A DNA stretch of 64,000 nucleotides from Bacteroidaceae bacterium (GCA_024698925.1 JAILQO010000042.1:1-64000); one strand, 5' to 3'. Shown: positions 32,960 through 42,982, numbered from the stretch's first letter. Notes: generated by a model from the sequence alone, not told the origin. Program-made: numbers and translations.

Positions 32960-35722
32960 ATGAAAAAATTCTTACTTCTTTTGTGCGCCCTGCTAGGATC
33001 GGTAGGGGTATGGGCACAGGAAACCGTCGTTGTAGTGGACGGAACAGGAACAAATGCCCCTTATGACACTTATGGCACTCGTAACACTGGCGTGTCTCCT
33101 CAAACTTTCACATCCAAAGCGGCTTCAGGTTTGGCAGGCGTTGTTCTTTCTGCACCTGTTATTGACCGCGCCACTTGGTGGGATACCTATTGCTTAGCTC
33201 TTAGGCCCGCAGCAACCCAAACAGATGAAGAGGTAACCATTACAGCTCCAAGCGGGTATAAAATTGTAAGTATATCCATGACTTTACGTGCTAATAGTTC
33301 CTCTTATCCTTATATTGTTAAATTCAACGGAAGCTCTACGGAAGTAACTGGAGGTCAAGATTTCGCATTTTCAAAATCGGATATCAATGCCACATCTTTT
33401 AGTTTTACAATAAACCACAAGCAAGCAAATTTTGATGCTACCAATAAGTGGCTGGGCGTTAAATCTATGTTCATCGTTATGAAACATGATAACTATTACG
33501 ACGATGCGCTCGCAGCCATTACCGATGGTGGTACATATCACATCTCAACCACTATCGCTGGTACCAAATATTATGTTACCACAACTGGAAAACTGACATC
33601 TTGTGTTGCCGACGGTGGTAGTTTTCAATTTGAGAAGGTAACAGGTGGCTCTTTCGAGACTTATGGTTATAAAATTAAGAATGGTTCTAATAGATTCACC
33701 AATGCCCCCCTGAACAATAGTAAAGCTGTCCTAAATGTTAATAATTTAAGTGTTACAACAAACAACGATAGATCAGACTGGGAAGCACAGGTTCTTTATC
33801 TGAATGATGAAGGGAAATATGCAATCCGAGCTTGTAATACGGCCTCTGCTTTAAGCAGTTGGAATGATGCTGGCCGCGTCTTCTGGACTGTTGATGGAAC
33901 TACCGCACGCTATTCTTATACCCCTGCTTATATTTGGGAAATCGAAGAACCTGGAGAACCAGTTGATGTTACATTCAATTTCTATTATGGAGGCAATAAA
34001 GTCCATAGTGGTGTTGTTACAATGGAAGAGGGGGCACCAGCTAGTATTCCAGCCTCTTTGGACTATGGTTTCTGCACCTATTCTTATTCACCCACAACAA
34101 TCACCTCCGGTATTACTTCAGTAGATGTTACCACAACTTGGAATGGTCCATTTGAAATATCCGAAGATTACGCCTCTGCTCATTGGTATGATATGGCTAT
34201 CCGTGGAACATGGTATGTGACATCCCAAAACAAGGATGAGGGTGCTTTAAAGACAGTTAATGCCAATGCCTTAGGCTTAGCGGAAGATGATTACCAATGG
34301 GCATTTACTGGCGATCCCTGGCACATCAAAGTCTTGAACAAATATGAAGGAAGTACAAAATGTTTTGGACATCCCTCTCATACAAATGAAGGCGTACCCG
34401 AGTTTGGCACAGATAATTACACATGGGCAATCAAGAAAAGTACTTCCAATATCGCCAATTCATTCTTGATGAATGTTGAAGGTACCAATTTGTCTATTAA
34501 TCAATACGGTGGTGCTGGTGGCTCTCTGAAATTCTGGGACAGCGTATATAACATAAGCGACCCTGGTTCTGCATTTACAGTTTTTGATGTTCCTACGGAC
34601 TTCGCAAGTTTCGTAGTTGATGAGATTGCTCCAGCTCTCGAAGCTACAGGCTATTTCGCACTCACTGATGCTGTAAAGACACCAATTGGTTACGATCCTG
34701 CTTACAAGACCGAATGCCCCTTCGCAAATTACAAGAGCATGAAGGAGAAGCTGACTGCCGTAGATATGACAGACCTTTCCAACTTTGTTCTTCCCGAAAC
34801 AGGTTACTATCGGTTTAAAAACGTATATTACGATACATATATGGGAATGAATGCCTCTAAAATCAATGGAAACTACGCCAAAGATACCTATATTGATAGT
34901 CCTGTCACAATAGTGGAACTAACAAAGGGTACTGACGAAAATGTAGGGAAATATAGTATCCGAATACAAGGCAAATACCTCCAAGGACTATCTCAGAGTA
35001 ACGATGTTCCATTAGATGATAATACACCTGCTTGGTTCACGCCAACAATTCCAACCGTTGGTACAGGGACATTCTCCACGACACCTGATGGCACTCATAC
35101 CTTTATTCACTGTGCTGGTGGCGGCAACATTGTAGGATGGACTAAAGATGCCGATGCATCAAAGTGGGTTATTGAAGATGCCACTACGATTAAAGTATCC
35201 ATCTCTGATGCTGGCTACGCTACCCTCTGTGTTCCCTTCCCCGTTACAATTCCGAGCGGCGTGAAAGCTTACACCGTGAGCGGTATTAACGGTGGTCTTC
35301 TCACATTGGCAGAGATTTCGACAACTATTCCTAGCGGCACAGCTGTTATCCTTGAGGGTGATGAAGGCACCTATACCTTTGATATTGCTGGTGAGGTATC
35401 ACCCATTACGCCCAACATGCTCGTAGGTAACTTCACCGAAAGTTCTGCTCCCGTAGATACATACGTACTGCAAAAGCAAGGTGACGACGTAGGCTTCTAT
35501 CAAGTGGTAGGCGAAGCTAAGGCTATCAGCGCTAACCGTGCTTATCTGAATGCGTCTGGCGCAGGTGTCAAAGCCTTCTTCTTCGATCAGGCAGATGCTA
35601 TCAAGAGCGTATTCAGCGGTATTGCTGAAGGCAAGATCTTCGACCTCAGCGGTCGCAAGGTGGCTAAGATGCAGAAGGGTAAAACCTATATCGTGAACGG
35701 TAAGAAGGTGAATGTGAAGTAA
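32960..35722 (+). CDS. Large secreted protein of unknown function
   Basis: 920 residues. The signal peptide MKKFLLLLCALLGSVGVWAQ would leave glutamine or glutamate at the mature N-terminus. The body is rich in Thr, Ser, Tyr and Gly with regular beta-type stretches. Two parts, about 190-330 and 415-550, look like related all-beta modules (GTYHIS... and GTWYVTS...). The end is a module seen in Bacteroidales surface proteins (DAGYATLCVPFPVTIPSG...GTAVILEGDEG) and a tail FDLSGRKV...YIVNGKKV that resembles a sorting or anchoring signal. I do not recognise a catalytic domain. Codon use is more AT-rich than in neighbours, which suggests recent gain or relaxed composition. Confidence 0.8.
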   Translation: MKKFLLLLCALLGSVGVWAQETVVVVDGTGTNAPYDTYGTRNTGVSPQTFTSKAASGLAGVVLSAPVIDRATWWDTYCLALRPAATQTDEEVTITAPSGYKIVSISMTLRANSSSYPYIVKFNGSSTEVTGGQDFAFSKSDINATSFSFTINHKQANFDATNKWLGVKSMFIVMKHDNYYDDALAAITDGGTYHISTTIAGTKYYVTTTGKLTSCVADGGSFQFEKVTGGSFETYGYKIKNGSNRFTNAPLNNSKAVLNVNNLSVTTNNDRSDWEAQVLYLNDEGKYAIRACNTASALSSWNDAGRVFWTVDGTTARYSYTPAYIWEIEEPGEPVDVTFNFYYGGNKVHSGVVTMEEGAPASIPASLDYGFCTYSYSPTTITSGITSVDVTTTWNGPFEISEDYASAHWYDMAIRGTWYVTSQNKDEGALKTVNANALGLAEDDYQWAFTGDPWHIKVLNKYEGSTKCFGHPSHTNEGVPEFGTDNYTWAIKKSTSNIANSFLMNVEGTNLSINQYGGAGGSLKFWDSVYNISDPGSAFTVFDVPTDFASFVVDEIAPALEATGYFALTDAVKTPIGYDPAYKTECPFANYKSMKEKLTAVDMTDLSNFVLPETGYYRFKNVYYDTYMGMNASKINGNYAKDTYIDSPVTIVELTKGTDENVGKYSIRIQGKYLQGLSQSNDVPLDDNTPAWFTPTIPTVGTGTFSTTPDGTHTFIHCAGGGNIVGWTKDADASKWVIEDATTIKVSISDAGYATLCVPFPVTIPSGVKAYTVSGINGGLLTLAEISTTIPSGTAVILEGDEGTYTFDIAGEVSPITPNMLVGNFTESSAPVDTYVLQKQGDDVGFYQVVGEAKAISANRAYLNASGAGVKAFFFDQADAIKSVFSGIAEGKIFDLSGRKVAKMQKGKTYIVNGKKVNVK

Positions 35723-35723
35723 A

Positions 35724-35880
35724 GACCCACCCCGCCCTACGGGCACCCCTCCCGTGATGGAGGGGGCCTGCGGGTAGAAACGAATCATTATTATAATACT
35801 AACATTAAAAGAATGACCCTATAAGCTCCTTCAAGCGCTAGCCGCTTCCCTCCCTGACGGGAGGGGTACGGGGGTGGGTC
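35724..35880. repeat. GC-rich inverted-repeat element
   Basis: Left part 35724-35764 and right part 35848-35880 are inverted relatives based on GACCCACCCC and CCCCTCCCGT. The left part also folds on itself. The interior of about 83 bp is AT-rich and non-coding. The left arm begins one base after the stop codon of the 920-residue protein, so it may double as a transcription stop. Confidence 0.7.
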
Positions 35881-35887
35881 TTGAATT

Positions 35888-36055
35888 ATGAAGACATATA
35901 TTTCTCCCGCGCTGATTGTACAGCACATTCAAACTGAAGGCCTCATGGCTCTGTCCCTCAAGGGCACAGCCGATAGCAGCCCTGCCCTCGTCAAAGGCGC
36001 TGGCGACTGGGGCGACATTTGGGGTGACGACGAGGAATTAGACCTCGACGAGTAA
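35888..36055 (+). CDS. Small acidic peptide, 55 residues
   Basis: The frame from the ATG at 35888 gives MKTYISPALIVQHIQTE, then GLMALSLKG, then a Gly/Trp/Asp-rich tail (GAGDWGDIWGDDEELDLDE). Short Bacteroidales peptides with an MKxYxxP start and a mid-sequence LMA or MLA are familiar, but I know of no established function. The leader-like N-half and the acidic W/G-rich C-half could suit a processed precursor peptide, which is an inference. It starts 7 bp after the GC-rich inverted repeat and has no visible promoter box of its own. Confidence 0.6.
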   Translation: MKTYISPALIVQHIQTEGLMALSLKGTADSSPALVKGAGDWGDIWGDDEELDLDE

Positions 36056-36116
36056 TAAATGCCCCCGAAAACGACAAAAAGTCATTGATTTTCTTGCGAA
36101 TTTGCAAAAGTCGCAG

Positions 36117-36124
36117 TACCTTTG
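36117..36124 (+). promoter_or_regulatory. -7 box of the rimP-nusA-infB operon
   Basis: TACCTTTG, matching TAnnTTTG, 102 bp before the rimP start codon; the long leader holds a strong hairpin. Confidence 0.7.
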
Positions 36125-36145
36125 CAACGCAAACGAAGAACGAGA

Positions 36146-36176
36146 TGAAGCGAGGAGCCCACAAGGCTCTTCGCTT
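36146..36176 (+). other. Leader hairpin of the rimP operon
   Basis: GAAGCGAGGAGCC (36146-36158) pairs with GGCTCTTCGCTTC (36164-36176) over 13 bp with one G-T pair and a 5-base loop. There is no T run after it, so it is more likely an RNA-stability or regulatory stem than a terminator. It sits about 20 bases into the transcript and 49 bases before rimP. Confidence 0.7.
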
Positions 36177-36225
36177 CTCGCTTAAAAATAGACTCACTAC
36201 TTCACAACCTCATAACCTCATAACA

Positions 36226-36693
36226 ATGATTGACAAAGAAAAGGTGAAAGCACTGGTTGAGCAATGGCTCGACGGTAAAGAGTATTTCCTGACTGACCTG
36301 ACGGTGACGCCAGACGATTGTATCACGGTAGAAATCGACCAGGCCGAAGGCGTTTGGATTGAGGACTGCGTACAGCTGTCCCGCTTCATCGAAGACCACC
36401 TCTCACGCGACGAGGAGGACTACGAGCTAGAGGTTGGCAGCGCCGGACTGGGACAGCCCTTCAAGGTGCTACGCCAATGGATCAATCATATTGGCAAGCA
36501 GGTGGAGGTCATCACCACAGACGGCCGCAAGCTGAAGGGCATCCTGCGCGAAGCCAGCGCCGAACAGATTGTCATCACCGTGCGCCAGAAGGTGCAGACA
36601 GAGGGCAAGAAGCGCCCCACCCTACAGGACGTGGATCTCACGCTGCCGATGGCAGAGGTGAAGAGCGGAAAGTACCTCATAGACTTTAAATGA
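36226..36693 (+). CDS. rimP: Ribosome maturation factor RimP
   Basis: 155 residues from the ATG at 36226 (MIDKEKVKALVEQWL). The N-terminal alpha/beta domain contains VEIDQAEGVWIEDCVQLSRFIE and EVGSAGLGQPFKVLRQW, and the C-terminal SH3-like domain contains IGKQVEVITTDGRKLKG. It helps assemble the 30S subunit. It opens the conserved rimP-nusA-infB cluster. The stop codon is part of the first octanucleotide repeat unit. Confidence 0.93.
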   Translation: MIDKEKVKALVEQWLDGKEYFLTDLTVTPDDCITVEIDQAEGVWIEDCVQLSRFIEDHLSRDEEDYELEVGSAGLGQPFKVLRQWINHIGKQVEVITTDGRKLKGILREASAEQIVITVRQKVQTEGKKRPTLQDVDLTLPMAEVKSGKYLIDFK

Positions 36694-36820
36694 TTTAAAG
36701 ACTTAAAGATTTAAGGAATTAAGGAATTAAGGATTTGAGGATTTAAAGATTTAAGGATTTAAAGATTTAAGGATTTGAGGATTTAAGGATTTAAGGACTT
36801 AGGGATTTGAGGAATTAAGG
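36693..36820. repeat. Octanucleotide repeat, 16 units in phase
   Basis: Sixteen consecutive 8 bp units of the type ATTTAAGG, with variants ATTTAAAG, AATTAAGG, ATTTGAGG and ACTTAGGG. No indel breaks the phase from 36693 to 36820. It fills the first half of the 231 bp gap between rimP and nusA. Confidence 0.9.
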
Positions 36821-36840
36821 ATTGCTCTGGGCAGTCCAAT

Positions 36841-36918
36841 CATTAAATATAAAATCATTAAATATAAAATCGTAAAATTGTGAAATTGTAAAATTGTGAA
36901 ATTGTAAAATCATAAAAT
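36841..36918. repeat. Second AT-rich repeat block before nusA
   Basis: Two identical 15 bp units CATTAAATATAAAAT (36841-36870) are followed by six 8 bp units alternating TGTAAAAT and TGTGAAAT with end variants (36871-36918). It ends six bases before the nusA start codon, so it occupies the ribosome-binding region. Confidence 0.9.
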
Positions 36919-36924
36919 AACTCC

Positions 36925-38211
36925 ATGGCAAAGAAACAAAACAACGCACTCATTGACACTTTCGCAGAGTTCAAAGAGACAAAGAACATTGATCGCGCCA
37001 CCCTTGTGAGCGTGCTCGAAGAGAGTTTCCGTAACGTCATCGCCAAGATGAAGGGAACGGACGAGAACTACGACGTTATCGTGAACCCCGATAAGGGCGA
37101 CTTCGAAATCTACCAGAACCGCACCGTGGTTCCCGATGACGAGGTAACAGACCCCAACATGCAGATTGGACTGACCGAGGCCCAGCAGATTGCTGCCGAC
37201 TACGAGGTGGGCGAGGATGTGTCCGAGCCTGTAGATTTCTCCAAGTTCGGTCGTCGCGCTATCCTGACGCTGCGTCAGACGCTGGCCTCCCGCATCCTGG
37301 AACTGGAGCACGATGCCCTCTATAATAAATATAAGGATATGGTGGGCGAGATTATCTCCGCTGAGGTTTATCAGGTATGGCACAAGGAAGTGCTGCTGCT
37401 GGACGAGGAGGGCAACGAGCTGTTGCTGCCGAAGAACGAGCAGATTCCTGGCGACTTCTTCCGCAAAGGTGAACCTGCCCGCGCCGTGGTGGCCCGCGTA
37501 GATAACAGCACAGGCAACCCCAAGATTATCCTCTCACGCACCAGCCCTGTGTTCCTGCAGCGCCTGCTCGAAGCCGAAGTGCCTGAGATTGCTGAAGGCA
37601 TCATCGCTATCCGCAAGATTGCCCGCGTACCAGGCGAGCGCGCTAAGATCGCCGTAGAGAGCTACGATGATCGCGTAGATCCCGTAGGCGCATGCGTCGG
37701 CGTTCGTGGTAGCCGCGTTCACGGCATCGTCCGCGAACTGAAAGGCGAGAACCTGGACGTCATCCAATGGACCAGCAACCCGCAGCTTCTCATTGCCCGC
37801 GCCCTCGGTCCTGCCCAGATCAACAGCATCAACCTCGATCCCGAAAGCAAGCATTGCGAGGTCTATCTCGATCCCGATCAGGTCAGCCTGGCTATCGGTA
37901 AGGGTGGTCTGAACATCCGTCTGGCTTCCATGCTCACCGACACCGTCATTGACGTTTACCGCGAGGTACAGGGTAACGAGGAAGAAGAGCTGGAGGACGA
38001 TATCTATCTCGATGACTTCAAGGATGAAATCGATGACTGGGTGATTGAGGAGCTGAAGAAGAGCGGCTGGACAACAGCCCGTGCCGTACTGGAAGCACCG
38101 CGTGAGATGCTCGTCAAGAACGCCGACCTCGAGGAAGAGACGGTTGACGAGGTACTGCGCGTCCTGCGTCAGGAGTTCCCTGAGGAGGAAGAACAAGAGA
38201 GTGAAAAATGA
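36925..38211 (+). CDS. nusA: Transcription termination/antitermination factor NusA
   Basis: A 428-residue protein. The N-terminal RNA-polymerase-binding domain covers about 1-130, an S1 domain about 130-200 (GEIISAEVYQVWHKEVLLLD...PGDFF), and two KH domains follow, with ARVPGERAKIAVES, DPVGACVGVRGSRV and LAIGKGGLNIRLAS. The acidic C-terminus is short, without the E. coli-type repeats. It controls pausing and termination. The end residues SEK and stop come from a GTGAAAA/ATGAAAA repeat that also fills the gap to infB. Confidence 0.96.
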   Translation: MAKKQNNALIDTFAEFKETKNIDRATLVSVLEESFRNVIAKMKGTDENYDVIVNPDKGDFEIYQNRTVVPDDEVTDPNMQIGLTEAQQIAADYEVGEDVSEPVDFSKFGRRAILTLRQTLASRILELEHDALYNKYKDMVGEIISAEVYQVWHKEVLLLDEEGNELLLPKNEQIPGDFFRKGEPARAVVARVDNSTGNPKIILSRTSPVFLQRLLEAEVPEIAEGIIAIRKIARVPGERAKIAVESYDDRVDPVGACVGVRGSRVHGIVRELKGENLDVIQWTSNPQLLIARALGPAQINSINLDPESKHCEVYLDPDQVSLAIGKGGLNIRLASMLTDTVIDVYREVQGNEEEELEDDIYLDDFKDEIDDWVIEELKKSGWTTARAVLEAPREMLVKNADLEEETVDEVLRVLRQEFPEEEEQESEK

Positions 38212-38226
38212 AAAATGAAAGAGTGA
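38203..38226. repeat. GTGAAAA-family repeat at the nusA/infB junction
   Basis: GAGTGAAAAATGAAAAATG and the following AAAGAGTGA carry the nusA stop and lead into the infB start at 38228. It occupies the position of the ribosome-binding site. Confidence 0.7.
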
Positions 38227-38227
38227 T

Positions 38228-41032
38228 ATGCCAATAAGAATAAATAAAGTCACTAAGGAATGTAGCGTGGGACTCCAGACCCTCGTGGACTTTCTGAACA
38301 AGAAAGGCTTCACGGACGTGGAGGCGAATCCCAACGCGACCATTACCGACGAGCAGTATGCGCTGGTACAGGCCGAGTTCAATAAGGACAAAGGCATGCG
38401 CGTACAGGCTCAGCAGATCTCCACGGCCCGCAAGGTCAAGGAGAAGAAGGAAACGATTGTACTCACCGAGGACGATGAGGCACTGCCGCTTACCGAGGTG
38501 AAGAAACCCAAGCTCGTAGGCCACATCAACCTCGACAGCAAGGGCAACCCCATCACAGAGGCCCCCAAGGCTGCTGAAAAGCCCGTTGAGAAGAAGGCCG
38601 TTGAGAAACCCGTCGAGAAAGCGGTTGAGACACCCGCCGAGAAGCCCGTTCAGGACGAAGCACCCGTCGTGGAGAAGCCTGCAGCGACTCCGGAACCTGT
38701 GGTGGAGCAGAACGAGGCCGTAGAGGACGCGACGCCCGAAGAGACTCCCGCACCCGCTAAGAAGAAAAAGGGCGTGGAGCTGGAGGAAGTGGATGGCGTG
38801 TTCCGCGTAAAAGGTCCATCCGAGCCACCTCTCACCTTGAATATCAAAGGCCATATCGACCTCGACTCCCTCAACCAAAGCACCCGCCCCGCTCGCACTA
38901 AGAAGCGCAAGAAGGGCGCCAACGCAAACGGAGCACAGCCTGGCAAGAAGAAGGGCGAGCGCGTAGATATCAATGCCGAAGCTGCCAAACAGCAACAGCA
39001 GCAACAGCAAAAGAAGAATAAAGGTAACCAACAACAGCAGCAACAGCAGAATCAGGCCTCCAAGAACGAAGGCAAGCGCCGCAAGAAGAACCAGCCCAAG
39101 CAGGAACCCGTACTCGTAGAACAGAGCGAGGAAGAGGTAGCCAAGCAGGTTCGCGAGACGCTGGCACGACTCACAGCCGGTAAGAACAAGACGCTCGGCA
39201 AGGGTGCCAAGTATCGTCGCGAGAAGCGTGAGAACATCCGCGCCGGCATGGAGGCTGAGCTGGAAGAACTGGAAAAGGAGTCAAAGATCCTGAAGCTGAC
39301 GGAATTCGTTACGGCCAACGAGTTGGCATCGATGATGAACGTCCCCGTCACACAGGTCATCGGCACATGTATGAGTCTGGGCGTGATGGTCAGCATCAAC
39401 CAGCGCATGGACAAGGAGACCATCGACCTCGTTGCCGACGAGTTTGGCTTCCAGACCGAATATGTCAGTGCCGACGTAAGTGAAGCCGTGCAGGAGGAGG
39501 CCGATGACGAGGCAGATCTCGTACCTCGCGCGCCGATTGTGACCGTCATGGGTCACGTTGACCACGGTAAGACTTCGCTGCTCGACTACATCCGCAAGAC
39601 CAACGTCATCGCTGGTGAGGCCGGCGGTATCACGCAGCACATCGGTGCTTACAACGTGAAGCTCGACGATGGCCGCCACATCACCTTCCTGGACACCCCT
39701 GGTCACGAGGCATTCACCGCCATGCGTGCCCGTGGTGCACAGGTAACGGATATTGCCATCATCATCATTGCCGCTGACGATGATATCATGCCGCAGACCA
39801 AGGAAGCCATCAACCACGCTGTGGCTGCCGGCGTACCTATCGTCTTCGCCATCAATAAGATTGATAAGCCTGCCGCCAACCCCGAGAAAATCAAGGAGCA
39901 TCTGGCACAGATGAACTTCCTCGTCGAGGATTGGGGCGGTAAGTACCAGAGCCAGGACATTAGCGCCAAGAAAGGTCTTGGTGTACCTGAGCTGATGGAG
40001 AAGGTACTGCTCGAGGCTGAAATGCTTGACCTCAAGGCCAACCCCAACCGCAAGGCAACGGGCTCCATCATCGAGTCCTCATTGGACAAGGGCCGCGGCT
40101 ATGTCGCTACGCTGCTTTGCTCCAATGGTACGCTGAGGATGGGTGACATCCTGCTGGCAGGTACCAACTACGGTCGTATCAAGGCCATGTTCAACGAGCG
40201 CGGACAGCGCATCAAGGAGATTGGCCCGGCACAGGCTGCTACCGTCCTCGGACTGAATGGTGCTCCACAGGCCGGTGATACATTCCACGTGATGGACAGC
40301 GACCAGGAGGCTCGTGAGATTGCCACAAAGCGTGAGCAACTGCAACGCGAGCAGGGTATCCGCACCCAGCACCACCTGACGCTCGACGAGATTGGTCGCC
40401 GCATCGAACAGGGCGGATTCCAGGAACTCAACGTCATCGTCAAGGGCGACGTGGACGGTTCTATCGAGGCCCTCAGCGACTCGCTCATCAAACTCTCTAC
40501 CGAGAAGATTGCCGTCAATGTCATCCACAAGGCTGTGGGTCAGATCTCCGAAAACGACGTATCGTTGGCAGCTGCCTCCGATGCCATCATCGTGGCCTTC
40601 CAGGTTCGTCCTTCCGCTCAAGCCCGTAAGGCAGCCGAGCAGCAAGGCGTGGAAATCCGCACCTACAGCATCATCTACGATGCCATCGAAGAGGTGAAAG
40701 AGGCCATGGAAGGTATGTTGGCTCCCGAACTCAAGGAAGAGATTACGGCCCAGCTCGAGGTACGACAGGTATTCCATATCTCCAAGGTTGGAACGGTGGC
40801 CGGCGCTTACGTCGTCGATGGAAAGGTCAGCCGCACCAACAAAGCCCGCATCATCCGCGACGGTATCGTCATCCACACAGGACAGATCGATGCCCTTAAG
40901 CGCTTTAAGGATGATGTGAAGGAGGTGAACACCAACTTCGAGTGCGGTATCTCACTGGTTAACTACAGCGACATCCGCGAAGGCGACACGATCGAAACAT
41001 TCCAGGAAATTGAAGTGAAAGCCAAACTTTAA
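38228..41032 (+). CDS. infB: Translation initiation factor IF-2
   Basis: A 934-residue GTPase. The N-terminal helix domain ([23 protein letters not shown]) is followed by a long, charged, low-complexity linker (about 80-330) with EKP/VEK repeats and two glutamine runs near residues 257-280. A second IF2-N helix domain follows. The G domain begins near 435 with [27 protein letters not shown] and NKIDKP. The C-terminal domains bind initiator tRNA. Its stop overlaps the cvpA start by one base (TAATG). Confidence 0.97.
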   Translation: MPIRINKVTKECSVGLQTLVDFLNKKGFTDVEANPNATITDEQYALVQAEFNKDKGMRVQAQQISTARKVKEKKETIVLTEDDEALPLTEVKKPKLVGHINLDSKGNPITEAPKAAEKPVEKKAVEKPVEKAVETPAEKPVQDEAPVVEKPAATPEPVVEQNEAVEDATPEETPAPAKKKKGVELEEVDGVFRVKGPSEPPLTLNIKGHIDLDSLNQSTRPARTKKRKKGANANGAQPGKKKGERVDINAEAAKQQQQQQQKKNKGNQQQQQQQNQASKNEGKRRKKNQPKQEPVLVEQSEEEVAKQVRETLARLTAGKNKTLGKGAKYRREKRENIRAGMEAELEELEKESKILKLTEFVTANELASMMNVPVTQVIGTCMSLGVMVSINQRMDKETIDLVADEFGFQTEYVSADVSEAVQEEADDEADLVPRAPIVTVMGHVDHGKTSLLDYIRKTNVIAGEAGGITQHIGAYNVKLDDGRHITFLDTPGHEAFTAMRARGAQVTDIAIIIIAADDDIMPQTKEAINHAVAAGVPIVFAINKIDKPAANPEKIKEHLAQMNFLVEDWGGKYQSQDISAKKGLGVPELMEKVLLEAEMLDLKANPNRKATGSIIESSLDKGRGYVATLLCSNGTLRMGDILLAGTNYGRIKAMFNERGQRIKEIGPAQAATVLGLNGAPQAGDTFHVMDSDQEAREIATKREQLQREQGIRTQHHLTLDEIGRRIEQGGFQELNVIVKGDVDGSIEALSDSLIKLSTEKIAVNVIHKAVGQISENDVSLAAASDAIIVAFQVRPSAQARKAAEQQGVEIRTYSIIYDAIEEVKEAMEGMLAPELKEEITAQLEVRQVFHISKVGTVAGAYVVDGKVSRTNKARIIRDGIVIHTGQIDALKRFKDDVKEVNTNFECGISLVNYSDIREGDTIETFQEIEVKAKL

Positions 41033-41541
41033 TGTGTGCCCTTGACATTCTTTTCTACCTCGTGTTTCTCGTGGGGTTCTGGAAAGGTTATAGTAACGGC
41101 CTGCTGAAAGAAGTCCTCGGACTCATCGGTGTATTCATCGGCATCTATGTAGCTCACTTGTTCTACGAACAGGTGGGCTCTCAGTTGGCCCCTACCATCG
41201 GCACATCCGTTGGAATCGCCAATATCATTGCCTTTGCACTCATCTGGCTTGGATTCCCCATTCTACTTGGATTCCTGAGCTCGCTTCTGACAAAGGTGAT
41301 GGAAAAGATGGGTCTGGAAGAAATCAATAGTCTTGGCGGAGTGGTTGTCAGTCTGGCCAAATATGCCATCATATTAGGCCTCCTCTGCAATGTCATCTCC
41401 ATCACAAACATCCTGGACGAGAAGACTCGACATGAGTCCTTGGTCTTCGATCCACTGCAACAGGCCACATCCAAAGCATTCAACTTGGCCAAGGAACAAT
41501 GGGAACATATCAGCGCTAATAATCATGGCGAACGAGAATAA
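41032..41541 (+). CDS. CvpA-family membrane protein
   Basis: A 169-residue protein with four predicted membrane segments (about 5-20, 25-47, 60-85, 105-125). The sequence [32 protein letters not shown] is the family signature in two parts. CvpA proteins are linked to colicin V production and purine supply in E. coli, but the molecular role is unknown. It is coupled to infB and overlaps sufB by 17 bp. Confidence 0.85.
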   Translation: MCALDILFYLVFLVGFWKGYSNGLLKEVLGLIGVFIGIYVAHLFYEQVGSQLAPTIGTSVGIANIIAFALIWLGFPILLGFLSSLLTKVMEKMGLEEINSLGGVVVSLAKYAIILGLLCNVISITNILDEKTRHESLVFDPLQQATSKAFNLAKEQWEHISANNHGERE

Positions 41542-42982
41542 CGAATTTGTACGCTCCGTAGCAGACAAAGCCTACGAATACGGCTTCACAACCGACGTGG
41601 AGACGGAGGTGATTGAACGTGGTCTGACAGAAGACACCGTGCGCCTCATCTCCGAGAAGAAAGGGGAGCCGGACTGGCTGCTGGAATTCCGCCTCAAGGC
41701 CTTCCGCTACTGGCAGACGCAGCCACAGCCCACGTGGGGCCACCTGCAGATGCCTGAGATAGACTATCAGGCCATCTCCTACTACGCAGATCCCACAGCG
41801 GCCAAGAAGAAAGAGGGGCCCAAGAGTGTCGATGACATCGACCCTGAGTTAATGAAGACGTTCGATAAACTGGGTATTCCCCTCGAAGAGCGCCTCGCCC
41901 TCAGCGGGACTGCCGTTGATGCCGTGATGGATAGCGTGAGCGTCAAAACCACATTCCGCGAGAAGCTGGCGCAGCAGGGTATCATCTTCTGCTCCATCAG
42001 CGAAGCCGTGAAGGAACACCCGGAGTTGGTCCGAAAGTACCTCGGCTCTGTCGTCCCCTATCGCGATAACTTCTTTGCAGCGCTGAATAGCGCCGTCTTC
42101 TCCGACGGTTCCTTTGTCTATATCCCCAAGGGTGTTCGCTGCCCCATGGAGCTCAGCACCTATTTCCGCATCAATGCCCAAGGAACCGGTCAGTTTGAAC
42201 GGACATTGATTGTAGCTGACGAAGATGCTTACGTCAGCTATCTGGAAGGCTGCACGGCCCCCATGCGCGACGAAAACCAGCTACACGCAGCCATCGTAGA
42301 GATTGTGGTTGAGAACCGTGCAGAGGTCAAGTACTCAACGGTTCAGAACTGGTACCCTGGCGACAAGGAAGGTAAAGGCGGTGTCCTGAACCTCGTCACC
42401 AAACGCGGATTACTCCGTGGGGAGAAGAGCAAACTCTCGTGGACACAAGTTGAGACGGGATCTGCCATTACGTGGAAATATCCCTCCTGCGTGTTAGCTG
42501 GCGAAGGCTCGCAGGCAGAGTTCTACAGCGTAGCCGTCACCAATAACTTCCAGCAGGCCGATACGGGTACTAAGATGATTCATCTGGCACCTCACACGCG
42601 CTCTACCATCATCAGCAAAGGTATCAGCGCCGGTCGCTCGCAGAACAGCTATCGCGGCCTCGTTCGCGTTGCCCCGAAAGCCGAAGGAGCTCGTAACTAC
42701 TCCAGTTGTGACAGCCTCCTCCTATCTTCCACCTGTGGTGCCCACACCTTCCCCTACATGGACGTGCAGAACCCCTCTGCCATCGTGGAACACGAAGCCA
42801 CCACCTCGAAGATTTCCGAGGACCAGCTCTTCTACTGCCAGCAACGCGGCATTCCCGAAGAGGAAGCCGTTGGACTCATCGTCAACGGCTACGCTAAGGA
42901 TGTGCTGAACAAACTGCCAATGGAATTTGCCGTTGAAGCCCAAAAGCTACTCGCCGTGTCCCTTGAGAACACAGTAGGCTAA
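41525..42982 (+). CDS. sufB: Fe-S cluster assembly scaffold SufB
   Basis: 485 residues from the ATG at 41525 ([21 protein letters not shown]). The beta-helix core is recognisable in [39 protein letters not shown] and STTCSLL-like positions near [19 protein letters not shown], with the conserved cysteine. SufB builds 4Fe-4S clusters with SufC and SufD. Here no sufC or sufD follows; the gene is closed by a terminator and a convergent ompA gene. It overlaps cvpA at its start, which ties it to the infB operon. Confidence 0.95.
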   Translation: MANENNEFVRSVADKAYEYGFTTDVETEVIERGLTEDTVRLISEKKGEPDWLLEFRLKAFRYWQTQPQPTWGHLQMPEIDYQAISYYADPTAAKKKEGPKSVDDIDPELMKTFDKLGIPLEERLALSGTAVDAVMDSVSVKTTFREKLAQQGIIFCSISEAVKEHPELVRKYLGSVVPYRDNFFAALNSAVFSDGSFVYIPKGVRCPMELSTYFRINAQGTGQFERTLIVADEDAYVSYLEGCTAPMRDENQLHAAIVEIVVENRAEVKYSTVQNWYPGDKEGKGGVLNLVTKRGLLRGEKSKLSWTQVETGSAITWKYPSCVLAGEGSQAEFYSVAVTNNFQQADTGTKMIHLAPHTRSTIISKGISAGRSQNSYRGLVRVAPKAEGARNYSSCDSLLLSSTCGAHTFPYMDVQNPSAIVEHEATTSKISEDQLFYCQQRGIPEEEAVGLIVNGYAKDVLNKLPMEFAVEAQKLLAVSLENTVG

